Source: Oscillospiraceae bacterium (lineage in GTDB: Bacteria; Bacillota; Clostridia; UBA1381; UMGS1253). Taken from it: a DNA stretch of 35,438 nt. The position numbers and the translations under genes were made by a program. Numbering within the stretch: the first letter of the stretch is position 1; the number at the start of each line of letters is the position of its first letter. The notes under the pieces are model-generated. The model saw nothing but the letters and a program-made list of their open reading frames with translations. It did not search any database and was not told the origin of the DNA. The stretch spans positions 1-35,438 of the forward strand of contig SVKA01000019.1 in NCBI GenBank assembly GCA_015068725.1, given 5' to 3'. Shown piece by piece: positions 1 through 8,304 of the stretch.

Positions 1-488
1 CTTGACTCTTTGGTGTAAAATCCAAAAGAATCAAATAGTTCTTGTTCTTCTTTTTCAAAATCTTCAAAGCTTGTGAGATAATACACATTTTCAAGCGAAA
101 CCTTATCTTCAGAGGTGTATATTCTTGAAGTATTATTTCTATCAACTACAGCATAGCCGTCTTTTGCAACTGCATAAAACTTATCATTTCTAAACTCGTG
201 CGCAATCACAGAATTTAACAATATGATTTTTTCTCCGTTTTTAACATATTCCAATTTTTTGTCAGACTCGTATTGAGCGATTATATAAGTTTTATCATAT
301 ATATCTGGCCACTCAGCTACTTCGCTTCCATATCCAACATCTGATGCGTACTCATAATCAAATCCATTGCTCAACCAGGTCCAAAATAGATTATAAAATA
401 TATGTCTGTTTGTGTATACAGTGCCAATAAAAGAGCCAATAAGAATAGCTATAAGAAGTATAATCACACCAATTTTATGCTTCTTCAT
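1..488 (-). CDS. Membrane-anchored extracytoplasmic protein, 3' end outside window (candidate immunity protein)
   Basis: I do not recognise a family. The visible 162 residues start MKKHKIGVIILL, with a short basic N-terminus, one hydrophobic segment (about residues 6-25) and then a soluble acidic, aromatic-rich region. This predicts a single-pass protein with its bulk outside the membrane; there is no lipobox cysteine. The ATG is preceded by GAGGTG, which overlaps the stop of the upstream gene, so the two are translationally close (stop at 495-497, start at 488) and share a transcript. A small membrane-anchored protein directly after a toxin-like gene is the usual place and shape for an immunity protein, but that role is inference from context only. 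The gene runs off the left edge, so its full length is unknown. Confidence 0.7.
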   Translation of the reverse strand, partial: MKKHKIGVIILLIAILIGSFIGTVYTNRHIFYNLFWTWLSNGFDYEYASDVGYGSEVAEWPDIYDKTYIIAQYESDKKLEYVKNGEKIILLNSVIAHEFRNDKFYAVAKDGYAVVDRNNTSRIYTSEDKVSLENVYYLTSFEDFEKEEQELFDSFGFYTKES

Positions 489-494
489 AATATA

Positions 495-1739
495 TCACCT
501 CGTTGTGTAAAAATCCACCGTAACGTGGTATGGATTAATTGCCCCAAGTATTTGAGAAGCTAAGGCTACATCATTTGCTACTGTTCCAGGGCTGAATTGT
601 GTCGACCACCCTCCATTATCGTCTTTAAAAGTCATAAATTCTGTAAAATCATATTTATCAGACAGTGTTGCATGCACAATCCACTTTCCATTACTTTGTC
701 TATGTCCGGTAACATGAATATTTGCTTTATGAATTGAATAGTATAAATCTTTTTCATTAAATTGTATATTTTGCAAATCTGTATCTATTGTTCCGTCTTT
801 AGAGGATTTAATTGCTTCATCCAAGCTGTTCAAATAAACAGGGTCATTGTTGATTAAATATGCAATTCTGGAATCGTTTCCGCGCCATATATCACTTGGA
901 TTATCTTGCAGAGCATGTTCAAGCATCCATAAAGAAGTATCAAATCCTTCTTCCCCTAAATAATGTCGAGCCCCAGTTCTCCACATGCTTCTTTGTATAT
1001 CTTTTTGCATTTCGTAAGGAAGCTCCCCAAAAAATTGAAAGGCTTGTTTAGCTTTATTAAGTAGTTTTTTAAGACTATTATCTACCAAGGTCCTTGTATT
1101 TACCATGCTCAGCGTATTGTTGGTATCTTGCAAAAGCAAAGATGATACATTATTATTGTCATTCTCTGGAAACAAATTGAAGTTGTCAACAGGCACAATG
1201 TTATTTTCTGCATTAAAAAAGTCAGATTTTGTATTTGGCACAGTATTTATCTTTTGCAACGCTGAATCAGCAACTCCGTTTAATTGACTTTCAAGTGGTG
1301 AACCGATAAAAGCGCTTTGCCACTGTTTTATTGCGCTGTTTGCGTCTGCTATTTGACTTTGATGGTAAGCTTTTTCCTCTTCTTCGCCCATTAGTCCGCT
1401 CAAAAATGCGCGGTCAGTATCATCAGAGAGCTTTGGATTTAATATGCTGTTTGATTTGCTTTGGAATAAATCAAGCATTTGCCTATTCTCATCTGCTGCA
1501 CCGTAAGATTGCTTGTTATACTGACGCTCTTCGATAGATGGGAATCCGTTGCTTTCCAAGAAACTCTGCGTCTTGCCAAGATTATCATTAGAGTAAAGGT
1601 AATCAAGAGCAGAATTTGCAAACGTATCATCAAAAACATTTTTCTGCATGGTGTTTATTTCATTATATCTCTTTTTAGAATTTTTGTCCAGTGGTAATGT
1701 AGTATCAAATGAAGTTAACCAATAGTTTTCGTTACTCAT
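495..1739 (-). CDS. Uncharacterised toxin-like protein under a LexA-type operator
   Basis: This 414-residue protein is not one I can name. The first 220 or so residues are rich in N, S, D and Q with no signal peptide or membrane segment and look flexible. From about 225 the sequence becomes globular: a helical stretch (GARHYLGEEGF, then SRIAYLINNDPVYLNSLDEAI), then a beta-rich end with DLYYSIHKANIHVTG, W-I-V-H-A-T-L and D361-K-Y363-D364-F, finishing in ANDVALASQ and PYHVTVDFYTTR. A disordered front, compact C-terminal module and adjacent small membrane protein are typical of bacteriocins and polymorphic toxins. The D-x-Y-D-F run recalls the D-x-Y-D of colicin M-type lipid II hydrolases, but the downstream conserved His-Arg is not seen, so this is only a lead. 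The ATG has a strong AAAGGAGGTG site. The leader carries a LexA-like box. Confidence 0.75.
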   Translation of the reverse strand: MSNENYWLTSFDTTLPLDKNSKKRYNEINTMQKNVFDDTFANSALDYLYSNDNLGKTQSFLESNGFPSIEERQYNKQSYGAADENRQMLDLFQSKSNSILNPKLSDDTDRAFLSGLMGEEEEKAYHQSQIADANSAIKQWQSAFIGSPLESQLNGVADSALQKINTVPNTKSDFFNAENNIVPVDNFNLFPENDNNNVSSLLLQDTNNTLSMVNTRTLVDNSLKKLLNKAKQAFQFFGELPYEMQKDIQRSMWRTGARHYLGEEGFDTSLWMLEHALQDNPSDIWRGNDSRIAYLINNDPVYLNSLDEAIKSSKDGTIDTDLQNIQFNEKDLYYSIHKANIHVTGHRQSNGKWIVHATLSDKYDFTEFMTFKDDNGGWSTQFSPGTVANDVALASQILGAINPYHVTVDFYTTR

Positions 1740-1761
1740 AATCTCACCTCCTTTCTAAAAA

Positions 1762-1775
1762 CAAACAAACGTTCG
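1762..1775 (-). promoter_or_regulatory. LexA (SOS) box in the toxin-like gene's leader
   Basis: Read on the minus strand the site is CGAACGTTTGTTTG. It matches the Bacillus LexA consensus CGAACRNRYGTTYG at 13 of 14 positions, the only miss being the second R. It lies between the predicted start of transcription and the ribosome binding site, where a bound repressor would block transcription. The similar sites before the yneA-like gene suggest this genome uses such boxes. Confidence 0.65.
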
Positions 1776-1791
1776 AATTGCTTGGATGATA

Positions 1792-1820
1792 AGTTTAACA
1801 TAAATTCCGAAAAAAAGCAA
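1792..1820 (-). promoter_or_regulatory. Sigma-A promoter of the toxin-like gene
   Basis: On the minus strand, TTGCTT (1820-1815), a 17-base spacer and TAAACT (1797-1792). Transcription would start near 1785, just upstream of the LexA-like box. Confidence 0.55.
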
Positions 1821-1883
1821 TACTTAAAATGAAATTTTTTTGAAATTTTTACAGCCGCACAAAATAAATACTTGTAAAAACAG

Positions 1884-1912
1884 TAGACAAATGATATTTT
1901 ATTTGATATAAT
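1884..1912 (+). promoter_or_regulatory. Sigma-A promoter of the pyr operon
   Basis: TAGACA (1884-1889), a 17-base spacer and a perfect TATAAT (1907-1912). Start of transcription is expected near 1919, giving a leader of about 180 nt before pyrR. It is back to back with the toxin-like gene's promoter. Confidence 0.8.
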
Positions 1913-1945
1913 TTAATAAATGGAAAGATTTCCTTCGTATTAACA

Positions 1946-1978
1946 GCCTTTAAATCGGTACAGAGAGACTGATAAGGC
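1946..1978 (+). promoter_or_regulatory. PyrR-binding anti-antiterminator hairpin
   Basis: The leader RNA folds as lower stem GCCTT/AAGGC (1946-1950 with 1974-1978), a 3-nt one-sided bulge, upper stem ATCGGT/ACTGAT (1954-1959 with 1968-1973) and the loop ACAGAGAG. The CAGAGAG loop and bulged stem are the recognition features of PyrR binding loops. When PyrR is not bound, 1953-1960 can pair with 2040-2047 (8 bp, one G-U), which would stop the downstream terminator from forming. UMP-bound PyrR should hold this hairpin closed and shut the operon down. Confidence 0.88.
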
Positions 1979-2033
1979 ACTTATATTTAAGCCGAGGGGC
2001 ATTTGTTTGCTTGAATATATTTTGCTTTTATAT

Positions 2034-2068
2034 GCTTTTTGCCGATTCTTTGGGCAGAAAGCTTTTTT
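2034..2068 (+). terminator. pyr leader attenuator terminator
   Basis: A 10-bp stem (2034-2043 with 2053-2062, one G-U pair) with a 9-nt loop is followed by TTTTTT (2063-2068). Its 5' arm and loop contain the TGCCGATT that can pair with the PyrR hairpin's 5' strand, so the two structures are mutually exclusive. It lies 30 bases before the pyrR ribosome binding site. Confidence 0.85.
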
Positions 2069-2100
2069 GTTTTACAAAAAATTATAATGGAGGCGATTAT

Positions 2101-2652
2101 ATGGCTGATATGGTTATAAAGGCACAGATTATGGACGAGGCGGCGATTAATCGTGCGCTTGTACGAATTGCTCACGAAATTATCGAAAAAAATCAGGGTA
2201 TGGACGGCGTGCACCTTGTCGGAATTCAAAGACGCGGTGTTGTGCTTGCAAAAAAGATTGCCAAGATAATAGGCGAGGTTGAAGGCAGTTGTGGCGACAT
2301 CGGTATTCTTGACATAACGCTCTATCGTGATGATTTGAGTATGCTCTCGGAGCATCCACAGATAAATGGAAGTGATATAGGCTTTTCAATTACGGGCAAA
2401 AAGATTGTAATAATCGATGACGTGCTTTATACGGGGCGCACGGTGAGAGCGGCAATTGATGCGCTTATGGATATGGGAAGACCTTCGTCAATACAGCTTG
2501 GCGTTCTCATTGACCGCGGTCACAGAGAACTTCCGATACGAGCAGATTACGTCGGTAAAAACGTTCCTACGTCAAAAGATGAGCTTGTTCACGCCTGCGT
2601 AGGTGAGGTTGACGGCGACGACAGGGTATATATTACGGATAAGACAAAATAA
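2101..2652 (+). CDS. pyrR: PyrR, pyr operon attenuation regulator / uracil phosphoribosyltransferase
   Basis: PyrR senses UMP and binds pyr leader RNA to promote termination; many members also convert uracil and PRPP to UMP. The 183-residue protein has the family's usual length and shows the PRPP-binding loop [12 protein letters not shown], the upstream [10 protein letters not shown] phosphate-contact region and the YRDDL motif. The frame is open upstream to 2011, but the ATG at 2101 has a good GGAGG site 8 bases before it and the extension would run through the attenuator terminator, so I start at 2101. It is first in the operon and 24 bases before pyrB. The leader hairpin at 1946-1978 is its likely target, so the operon is autoregulated. 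Confidence 0.95.
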   Translation: MADMVIKAQIMDEAAINRALVRIAHEIIEKNQGMDGVHLVGIQRRGVVLAKKIAKIIGEVEGSCGDIGILDITLYRDDLSMLSEHPQINGSDIGFSITGKKIVIIDDVLYTGRTVRAAIDALMDMGRPSSIQLGVLIDRGHRELPIRADYVGKNVPTSKDELVHACVGEVDGDDRVYITDKTK

Positions 2653-2676
2653 ACAAACGATAAAGGAGATTGTATA

Positions 2677-3618
2677 ATGCTTGGAAAACATAAGGATTTG
2701 CTCGGCATAAAAGCCCTTAGCGCCGAGGAGATAATGTATATTTTGAAAAATGCACAGACTATGAAATATATTTTGATGCAGAATAATAAAAAGACTCCGC
2801 ACTTGCAGGGTAAATCAATAATAACATTGTTTTATGAAAATTCGACTCGTACACGTCTTTCGTTCGAGCTTGCGGCAAAATATATGGGTGGCTGTGCCGC
2901 CAACGTATCAGCGAGCAGTTCAAGCGTTCGAAAAGGTGAAACGCTAATTGATACAGCGCGCACGATTGATGCGATGGGTACGGATATAATCATACTTCGC
3001 CATTCGATGAGCGGAGCACCGCATCTTATTGCAAAAAATGTGAAGGCATCTGTTATAAATGCAGGCGATGGAATGAATGAGCATCCGACACAGGCCCTTT
3101 TGGATGCACTTACAATCCTTGAACACAAGGGCGGTTTTGAAGGTCTTAAGGTAGCTATCGTCGGCGACGTTATGCACAGCAGAGTTGTAAGAAGTAACAT
3201 ATACCTTCTTACAAAGCTTGGTGCACGTGTTGCCCTTGGCGGTCCTGCGACGCTTCTTCCTAAGGGAATTGAAAATCTTGGCGTCGAGGTTTATGACAAT
3301 ATTGATGCGGCGATTACCGACGCAGATGTTGTTATGGGACTTCGTATGCAGCTTGAGCGTCAGAAGAGTGGCCTTGTGCCGAATATGCGCGAATATTCAA
3401 GATTTTTTGGCGTAGATGATAAAAGACTTGCACTCGCAAAGCCTGATGCACTTTTGATGCATCCGGGTCCGGTTAACAGAGGTATCGAGCTTACGACCAG
3501 CATAATTGACGGAAAAACCTCTGTTATAGATGAGCAGGTAACAAACGGTGTTGCAGTTCGTATGGCTGTGTTATATATCTTCGCAAGAAAGGGTGACGGT
3601 AATGAAAATATTGGTTAA
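2677..3618 (+). CDS. pyrB: Aspartate carbamoyltransferase, catalytic subunit
   Basis: PyrB makes N-carbamoyl-L-aspartate from carbamoyl phosphate and aspartate, the committed step of UMP synthesis in the cytoplasm. At 313 residues it has normal length. It shows the carbamoyl-phosphate loop [11 protein letters not shown], the HPTQALLD motif and the HPGPVNRG loop near the C-terminus. The ATG follows AAAGGAG. No pyrI regulatory subunit gene follows, as expected where control is through PyrR. Its last 17 bases overlap the start of pyrC. Confidence 0.96.
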   Translation: MLGKHKDLLGIKALSAEEIMYILKNAQTMKYILMQNNKKTPHLQGKSIITLFYENSTRTRLSFELAAKYMGGCAANVSASSSSVRKGETLIDTARTIDAMGTDIIILRHSMSGAPHLIAKNVKASVINAGDGMNEHPTQALLDALTILEHKGGFEGLKVAIVGDVMHSRVVRSNIYLLTKLGARVALGGPATLLPKGIENLGVEVYDNIDAAITDADVVMGLRMQLERQKSGLVPNMREYSRFFGVDDKRLALAKPDALLMHPGPVNRGIELTTSIIDGKTSVIDEQVTNGVAVRMAVLYIFARKGDGNENIG

Positions 3619-4891
3619 AGGCGGAAGGGTAATTGACCCTGCAAATAGCTTTGATAAAGTTTCGAATGTTTATATAAACGATGGTATTATCGAAAAAATT
3701 GGTGAAAACCTTGATGTAGCGGGCGTTGATAGGGTAATCGATGCAACCGGATTTATAGTTGCACCGGGACTTATTGATATGCACGTTCATCTTCGCGAGC
3801 CGGGATTTGAGTATAAAGAGGATATTGAAAGTGGCACAAGTGCAGCGGCAATGGGTGGCTTTACGTCAGTTGCGTGTATGCCGAATACCAATCCAACACT
3901 TGACAATGCGGCTTTGATTGAGTTTGTTCGCTCTCGCGCAAAAGAAGTAGGCAAAGTTAACGTCTTTCCTATTGGCTGTATCTCAAAAGGACAAAAGGGC
4001 GAGGAGCTTGCACCGATAGGCGAGCTTAAATATGCAGGTGCTGTTGCAATTTCCGATGATGGTCGCCCGGTTGAAAACGCACTTTTGATGAAAAGAGCGC
4101 TGCAATACGCAAATACATTTGATATACCGGTAATATCACACTGCGAGGATTTGAACCTTGTAGATGATGGCAGTGCAAACGAAGGTTTTATGGCAACAAG
4201 CCTTGGACTTCGTCCGATTTCGCCTGCGGCTGAAGAGGTTATGGTGGCGCGCGATGTTTTACTTGCTGAAAATGAGGGTACTAAAGTTCATATAGCGCAC
4301 ATAAGCACAAAACGAAGTGTAGAGATTATACGCAGCGCCAAAAAGCGTGGCGTAAAGGTAACGTGTGAAACAGGTCCTCATTACTTTACGCTTACAGACG
4401 CTGCGATTGATGAATTTAATACAAACGCAAAAATGAATCCGCCTCTTCGAAGCCATGAGGATGTAGAGGCGATTATAGAGGGCCTTCGTGATGGAACAAT
4501 AGACGCAATTGCAACTGACCATGCACCGCATCACATCGACGAGAAAAACTGTGAGTTTGCAATGGCGTTAAACGGTATTGTAGGACTTGAAACATCACTG
4601 CCGCTCAGCATTACCTACCTTGTAAAAATGGGCGTTCTTACGATGAATGAGCTTTTGGAAAAAATGTGTGTAAATCCTGCAAATATACTTGGCTTAAATA
4701 AGGGAACTCTTGAAGCGGGCAAAGGTGCTGATATAGTGATTTTTGACCCCGATGAGAAGCTTGTTGTCGATGTAGAAAGCTTTAAATCAAAGGGCAAAAA
4801 CTCGCCTTATGATGGTTTTGAGCTTTTTGGCAAGGTAAAATACACCATCGTAGGCGGAAACGTTGTTGTAGATAATGGCGTATTAATGTAA
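3602..4891 (+). CDS. pyrC: Dihydroorotase
   Basis: PyrC cyclises carbamoyl aspartate to dihydroorotate with zinc. The protein is 429 residues, the size of the longer Bacillus-type (class I) dihydroorotases. Metal-site motifs are [10 protein letters not shown] near residue 60, SHCED, HIAHIST and ATDHAPHH. I use the ATG at 3602, inside the pyrB 3' end, because the product then starts [13 protein letters not shown] as family members do; the longer frame to 3548 has no ribosome binding site. The overlap with pyrB suggests translational coupling. Confidence 0.95.
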   Translation: MKILVKGGRVIDPANSFDKVSNVYINDGIIEKIGENLDVAGVDRVIDATGFIVAPGLIDMHVHLREPGFEYKEDIESGTSAAAMGGFTSVACMPNTNPTLDNAALIEFVRSRAKEVGKVNVFPIGCISKGQKGEELAPIGELKYAGAVAISDDGRPVENALLMKRALQYANTFDIPVISHCEDLNLVDDGSANEGFMATSLGLRPISPAAEEVMVARDVLLAENEGTKVHIAHISTKRSVEIIRSAKKRGVKVTCETGPHYFTLTDAAIDEFNTNAKMNPPLRSHEDVEAIIEGLRDGTIDAIATDHAPHHIDEKNCEFAMALNGIVGLETSLPLSITYLVKMGVLTMNELLEKMCVNPANILGLNKGTLEAGKGADIVIFDPDEKLVVDVESFKSKGKNSPYDGFELFGKVKYTIVGGNVVVDNGVLM

Positions 4892-4925
4892 TAAATATTA
4901 TACTTAAGAAAAGAGGAATTATATT

Positions 4926-5843
4926 ATGTCTATGGACTTGATGATAAAAAAGATAATTGATATGAATTCGCCTGTTGTAGCAGGTCTTGATCCAAAGCTT
5001 GACTATGTACCCGAATTTTTGCAAAAAGAGTGCTTTGATGAGTTTGGAAAAAACGCTCTTGGTGCATCACAGGCACTTTTGAAGTTTAATATGGCACTTA
5101 TTGATGAGCTTTGCGAGGTTGTTCCTGCGGTAAAGGTTCAGGCGGCGTATTATGAAATGTACGGCATCGAGGGTATGAGTGCGCTTTATAAGACAGTTTC
5201 ATATGCAAAGGAGCGCGGTATGTACGTAATCCTTGATGGAAAACGCGGTGATATCGGTTCTACTGCTGAGGCATATTCGAGCGGCTGGCTTGGAAAAACT
5301 ACAATAGCGGGCGCTGACTATTCAATGAGCGAGGCTGACTGCTTAACAGTTAATCCTTACCTTGGAAGTGACGGTATAATTCCTTTTGTAAATGATTGTA
5401 AAAAATATGATAAGGGCATTTTTGCTCTTGTAAAAACATCAAATCCTTCTTCGGGCGAAATTCAGGACTTGAAGGTAGGAAAGAACACTGTTTATGAAAT
5501 GATGGCTGCTCTCGTTGACAAATGGGGAGCTGACAACATAGGTGCGTATGGCTACAGCGCAGTAGGTGCTGTTGTAGGTGCTACTTATCCTGAGCAGGCG
5601 AAAAAGCTTCGCGCACAGATGAAGCACACATATTTTCTTGTGCCCGGATATGGTGCACAGGGAGCGGGCGCAGATGATGTTGCAGTAAGCTTTGACAAAG
5701 AAGGTCTTGGCGCAATTGTTAATTCATCACGTGCGATTATGTGCGCATACAAAAAGAGCGGAAACGAAAAAGACTTTGCAAAAGCGGCAAAGGACGAAGC
5801 AGTTAATATGACAAAAGCAATTAACGCCGCAATCGGCAGATAA
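4926..5843 (+). CDS. pyrF: Orotidine-5'-phosphate decarboxylase
   Basis: PyrF decarboxylates OMP to UMP, the last step of the pathway. The 305-residue length and the active-site run VILDGKRGDIGSTA mark it as the longer type of OMP decarboxylase (PyrF subfamily 2). AGLDPKLDYVP near the start and LVPGYGAQGAG in the C-terminal third are further family motifs. The ATG follows AAGAGGAAT at good spacing, 34 bases after pyrC. The preceding enzyme, orotate phosphoribosyltransferase (PyrE), is not encoded in the window. Confidence 0.94.
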   Translation: MSMDLMIKKIIDMNSPVVAGLDPKLDYVPEFLQKECFDEFGKNALGASQALLKFNMALIDELCEVVPAVKVQAAYYEMYGIEGMSALYKTVSYAKERGMYVILDGKRGDIGSTAEAYSSGWLGKTTIAGADYSMSEADCLTVNPYLGSDGIIPFVNDCKKYDKGIFALVKTSNPSSGEIQDLKVGKNTVYEMMAALVDKWGADNIGAYGYSAVGAVVGATYPEQAKKLRAQMKHTYFLVPGYGAQGAGADDVAVSFDKEGLGAIVNSSRAIMCAYKKSGNEKDFAKAAKDEAVNMTKAINAAIGR

Positions 5844-5856
5844 AAATAAAAAAATG

Positions 5857-5865
5857 TGGTATACT
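5857..5865 (+). promoter_or_regulatory. Possible internal promoter before pyrK (extended -10)
   Basis: TGGTATACT fits an extended -10 element (TG-n-TATACT) and lies about 30 bases before the pyrK start. I see no convincing -35. It could give some pyrKD expression independent of the PyrR attenuator. Confidence 0.3.
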
Positions 5866-5895
5866 AAATAAAATTTTAGATGTGGAGGCGAGATT

Positions 5896-6666
5896 TTGAA
5901 AACTACACATATTTGTGAGATTGTGTCATTTGATGAAATTGCACAGGATATCTTTGATGTTACAGTAAAATGCGAAGCTATGGCAAAAGAGGCAAAGCCG
6001 GGACAGTTTTTGCATATAGACTGCGGAGATGCTGCGGACAATCTTCTTAGAAGACCAATAAGCATATGCGACGCATATGAGGACAAGGTTCGTTTTATAT
6101 TCGAAAAAAAGGGTAGCGGTACAGACTATCTTTCGAAAAAAAAGGTGGGCGATACGCTTGATATATTAGGGCCTCTCGGAAATGGTTTTTCTGTTTTGCC
6201 CGAATCAAAAAAGCCCGTTATAATCGGTGGCGGCATAGGCGTATTTCCTCTTTATATGCTTTCTAAAAAGCTTGATAATCCGACTATTTTGCTCGGATTT
6301 AGAAATAAAAGCCGTGTCTGTATGGAAGAGGAGTTTTCAAAAATAGGACAAACAACCGTTGCAACAGATGACGGTAGCTATGGCTATGACGGCTATGCTG
6401 TAAATATTTTAGAAAAGATGCTAAAGAATGGCGAGTGCGACATTGTGTATTCGTGTGGACCGATGCCAATGCTTCGTGCAGTGAAAACAATGGCTGAAAG
6501 CCACGGAGTAAAGTGCCAGCTTTCGCTCGAACAAAGAATGGGATGCGGAATAGGTGCATGCCTTGTATGCACCTGCGAAACAACATCGACCGGTACACAC
6601 AAACACAAGCGTGTGTGCAAAAACGGCCCTGTATTCTGGAGTAGCGAGGTGACGTTAAATGGCTGA
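5896..6666 (+). CDS. pyrK: Dihydroorotate dehydrogenase electron-transfer subunit (FAD, 2Fe-2S)
   Basis: PyrK passes electrons from PyrD to NAD in the class 1B enzyme. The 256-residue protein has the FAD site RRPISI, a nucleotide-binding GGGIGVFPLY, the motif CGPMPM and a C-terminal cysteine cluster CGIGACLVCTC with a further cysteine in RVCKNGPVF, which together ligate the 2Fe-2S centre. The start is TTG at 5896, 6 bases after TGGAGGCG; no better ATG exists and the N-terminus MKTTHICEIVSF fits the family. The stop overlaps pyrD by 8 bases, so the two subunits are likely made in step. Confidence 0.95.
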   Translation: MKTTHICEIVSFDEIAQDIFDVTVKCEAMAKEAKPGQFLHIDCGDAADNLLRRPISICDAYEDKVRFIFEKKGSGTDYLSKKKVGDTLDILGPLGNGFSVLPESKKPVIIGGGIGVFPLYMLSKKLDNPTILLGFRNKSRVCMEEEFSKIGQTTVATDDGSYGYDGYAVNILEKMLKNGECDIVYSCGPMPMLRAVKTMAESHGVKCQLSLEQRMGCGIGACLVCTCETTSTGTHKHKRVCKNGPVFWSSEVTLNG

Positions 6667-7570
6667 TATGAAGGTTAATATTGCGGGCGTGGAGTGGAAT
6701 AATCCCGTGTGCGTCGCATCGGGAACGTTTGGCTTTGGCCGCGAATATGGTGAGTATTTTGATTTAAACGAGCTTGGTGCTATAAGCGTAAAGGGACTTA
6801 CCCTAAAAGAGCGCGAGGGAAACAAAGCACCGCGTATCGCACAGACGAGCGGCGGTATTTTAAACAGTGTCGGACTTCAAAATCCTGGCGTGGAAAATTT
6901 TATCAAATTTGAGCTTCCGGAACTTAAAAAATACAGCGCAAAAATTATCGCAAATATAGCAGGCTCGACGATTGAGGATTACTGCCAGATGGCAGAAATC
7001 CTTTCTGACAGCGATGTGGATATGCTTGAAATGAACATATCGTGCCCGAATGTGAAAGAGGGCGGCGTTGCGTTTGGAACAGACGAGGGTATGGTCGAAA
7101 AAATTACGGGCGAGGTAAGAAAAAAAGCGAAAAAACCGCTTATTGTAAAGCTTTCACCCAACGTTACGGATATTGTCAAGATGGCAAAGGCTGCTCAAAG
7201 AGGCGGCGCGGATGCGCTCTCACTTATAAATACGCTTTTGGGAATGAAGATTGATATAAACACAAAACGCCCTGTTCTAAACAACAACGTGGGCGGTTTG
7301 TCGGGTCCGTGCGTAATGCCCGTTGCCGTAAGAATGGTATGGCAGGTAGCAAACGCAGTTGATTTGCCGATAATCGGTATGGGCGGTATTATGAGTGCAG
7401 ATGATGCAGCGGAGTTTATGCTTGCGGGTGCTGATGCAGTTATGGTTGGTACGGGACTTTTCAAAAATCCGACGCTTCCCACCCTGGTTTCAAAAGGTCT
7501 TTGTGAATACGCAGACAAAAACGGTTATGCAAGTGTTACGGAAATTACGGGTAAGGTAGTGCCAAACTAA
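6659..7570 (+). CDS. pyrD: Dihydroorotate dehydrogenase, NAD-dependent catalytic subunit (class 1B)
   Basis: PyrD oxidises dihydroorotate to orotate with FMN and hands electrons to PyrK. At 303 residues it matches the class 1B length. Visible features are ASGTFGFG near residue 20, NSVGLQNPG, the catalytic-cysteine loop NISCPNVKEGG, KLSPNV, and the FMN phosphate-binding stretch GMGGIMSADDAAEF followed by GADAVMVGTG. Its ATG lies inside the pyrK 3' end. It is the last gene of the operon and is followed 13 bases later by a strong terminator. Confidence 0.96.
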   Translation: MADMKVNIAGVEWNNPVCVASGTFGFGREYGEYFDLNELGAISVKGLTLKEREGNKAPRIAQTSGGILNSVGLQNPGVENFIKFELPELKKYSAKIIANIAGSTIEDYCQMAEILSDSDVDMLEMNISCPNVKEGGVAFGTDEGMVEKITGEVRKKAKKPLIVKLSPNVTDIVKMAKAAQRGGADALSLINTLLGMKIDINTKRPVLNNNVGGLSGPCVMPVAVRMVWQVANAVDLPIIGMGGIMSADDAAEFMLAGADAVMVGTGLFKNPTLPTLVSKGLCEYADKNGYASVTEITGKVVPN

Positions 7571-7583
7571 ATAAAAAAGAAAA

Positions 7584-7606
7584 GGCGGTCATCGACCGCC
7601 TTTTTT
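7584..7606. terminator. Bidirectional terminator between pyrD and thiT
   Basis: GGCGGTC and GACCGCC form a 7-bp GC-rich stem around an ATC loop, followed by TTTTTT on the plus strand. On the minus strand the stem is followed by TTTTCTTTT, so it can also end the convergent thiT transcript. Confidence 0.9.
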
Positions 7607-7616
7607 GCGTTTAAAA

Positions 7617-8174
7617 TCAAGCTTGTTTTTTTATAGTTTTTTGAATGAAGCCCGCAAGAAGAGCCAAAACGACAGTTGTGATTATAATTTCGGGGACCAT
7701 ATATGTACCGTTGTATATAAGCGAATATGAAAGCACGCTCTGACCTTCCTTGGCATACACCCCCCAGATTAAAACGCCTGAAAATATGTGGCATATGTAG
7801 CGAAGAATTGTTACAATGGCGCCGCTTATGGGGATTGAGTATATTTTTTTGCCGAGAAGCTTGTAAAAAAGCGAAGATAGACCAAGCACACCGAAAGCAA
7901 ATACATAGTCAAGCAGTACAACCAAAGTAAAGCTTAAAAAATCCTGCGTCGGCGGGTGATAAAAGCCCGACATTATCTGAATAAGCGAATATGCAAACGA
8001 GCAAATAAGACCGAATTTTAAATCGTACATAAGCGATACAACAATAATCGGAACCATACTTGCAAGCGTTATACTGCCGCCCTGAAGCCATGGGGCAGGT
8101 ATAATTTTTGAAATAAATGAAAGTACAACTGATAGTGCGAGCATAATCGCACTTGTGGTAAGTTTTTTTGTCAT
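7617..8174 (-). CDS. thiT: ThiT, thiamine-binding S component of an ECF transporter
   Basis: ThiT captures thiamine and works with a shared EcfAA'T module, whose genes are not here. The 185-residue protein is very hydrophobic with about six membrane segments. It shows thiamine-pocket features of the family: GGSITLASMVPI near residue 30, a conserved HPPTQ-F-L-S-F region with LLDYVFAFG, RYICHIFSG, and YSLIYNGTYMVPEI. I start at ATG 8174 (after AAAAGGAG) and not at the upstream end of the open frame, because the upstream part lies in the riboswitch. Control by the TPP riboswitch at 8305-8400 agrees with thiamine import. Confidence 0.93.
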   Translation of the reverse strand: MTKKLTTSAIMLALSVVLSFISKIIPAPWLQGGSITLASMVPIIVVSLMYDLKFGLICSFAYSLIQIMSGFYHPPTQDFLSFTLVVLLDYVFAFGVLGLSSLFYKLLGKKIYSIPISGAIVTILRYICHIFSGVLIWGVYAKEGQSVLSYSLIYNGTYMVPEIIITTVVLALLAGFIQKTIKKQA

Positions 8175-8202
8175 AGTAATTTCTCCTTTTTGTTTTTGTC
8201 TT

Positions 8203-8232
8203 AAACCGAAAGGTGTCGACTTCTTTCGGTTT
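8203..8232 (-). other. Leader hairpin just before the thiT ribosome binding site
   Basis: AAACCGAAAG pairs perfectly with CTTTCGGTTT (10 bp, 10-nt loop) in the thiT leader, between the riboswitch terminator and the AAAAGGAG site. No T-tract follows on either strand, so it is not a terminator. It may stabilise the mRNA or affect translation; this is inference. Confidence 0.55.
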
Positions 8233-8264
8233 AGCAGGAGCACAAAGCTTGTTGCTTTGAAAAC

Positions 8265-8292
8265 AAAAAAAACGTTTCCAAGCAAGGAAACG
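8265..8292 (-). terminator. Riboswitch-controlled terminator of thiT
   Basis: On the minus strand, CGTTTCC/GGAAACG forms a 7-bp stem with a 6-nt loop followed by eight Ts (8272-8265). It lies directly after the TPP aptamer, the expected position for TPP-induced termination. Confidence 0.85.
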
Positions 8293-8304
8293 ATAAAAAA
8301 GCTT

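Noticed and set aside
495-1739. Calling the toxin-like protein a colicin M homologue because of D-x-Y-D
   Set aside because: The downstream His-Arg (or Tyr-x-x-Arg) of that active site is not seen and the spacing does not fit, so the motif alone is not enough.
2011-2100. N-terminal extension of PyrR from 2011
   Set aside because: It would be coded across the leader terminator (2034-2068), has no ribosome binding site, and pyrR has a well-placed ATG at 2101.
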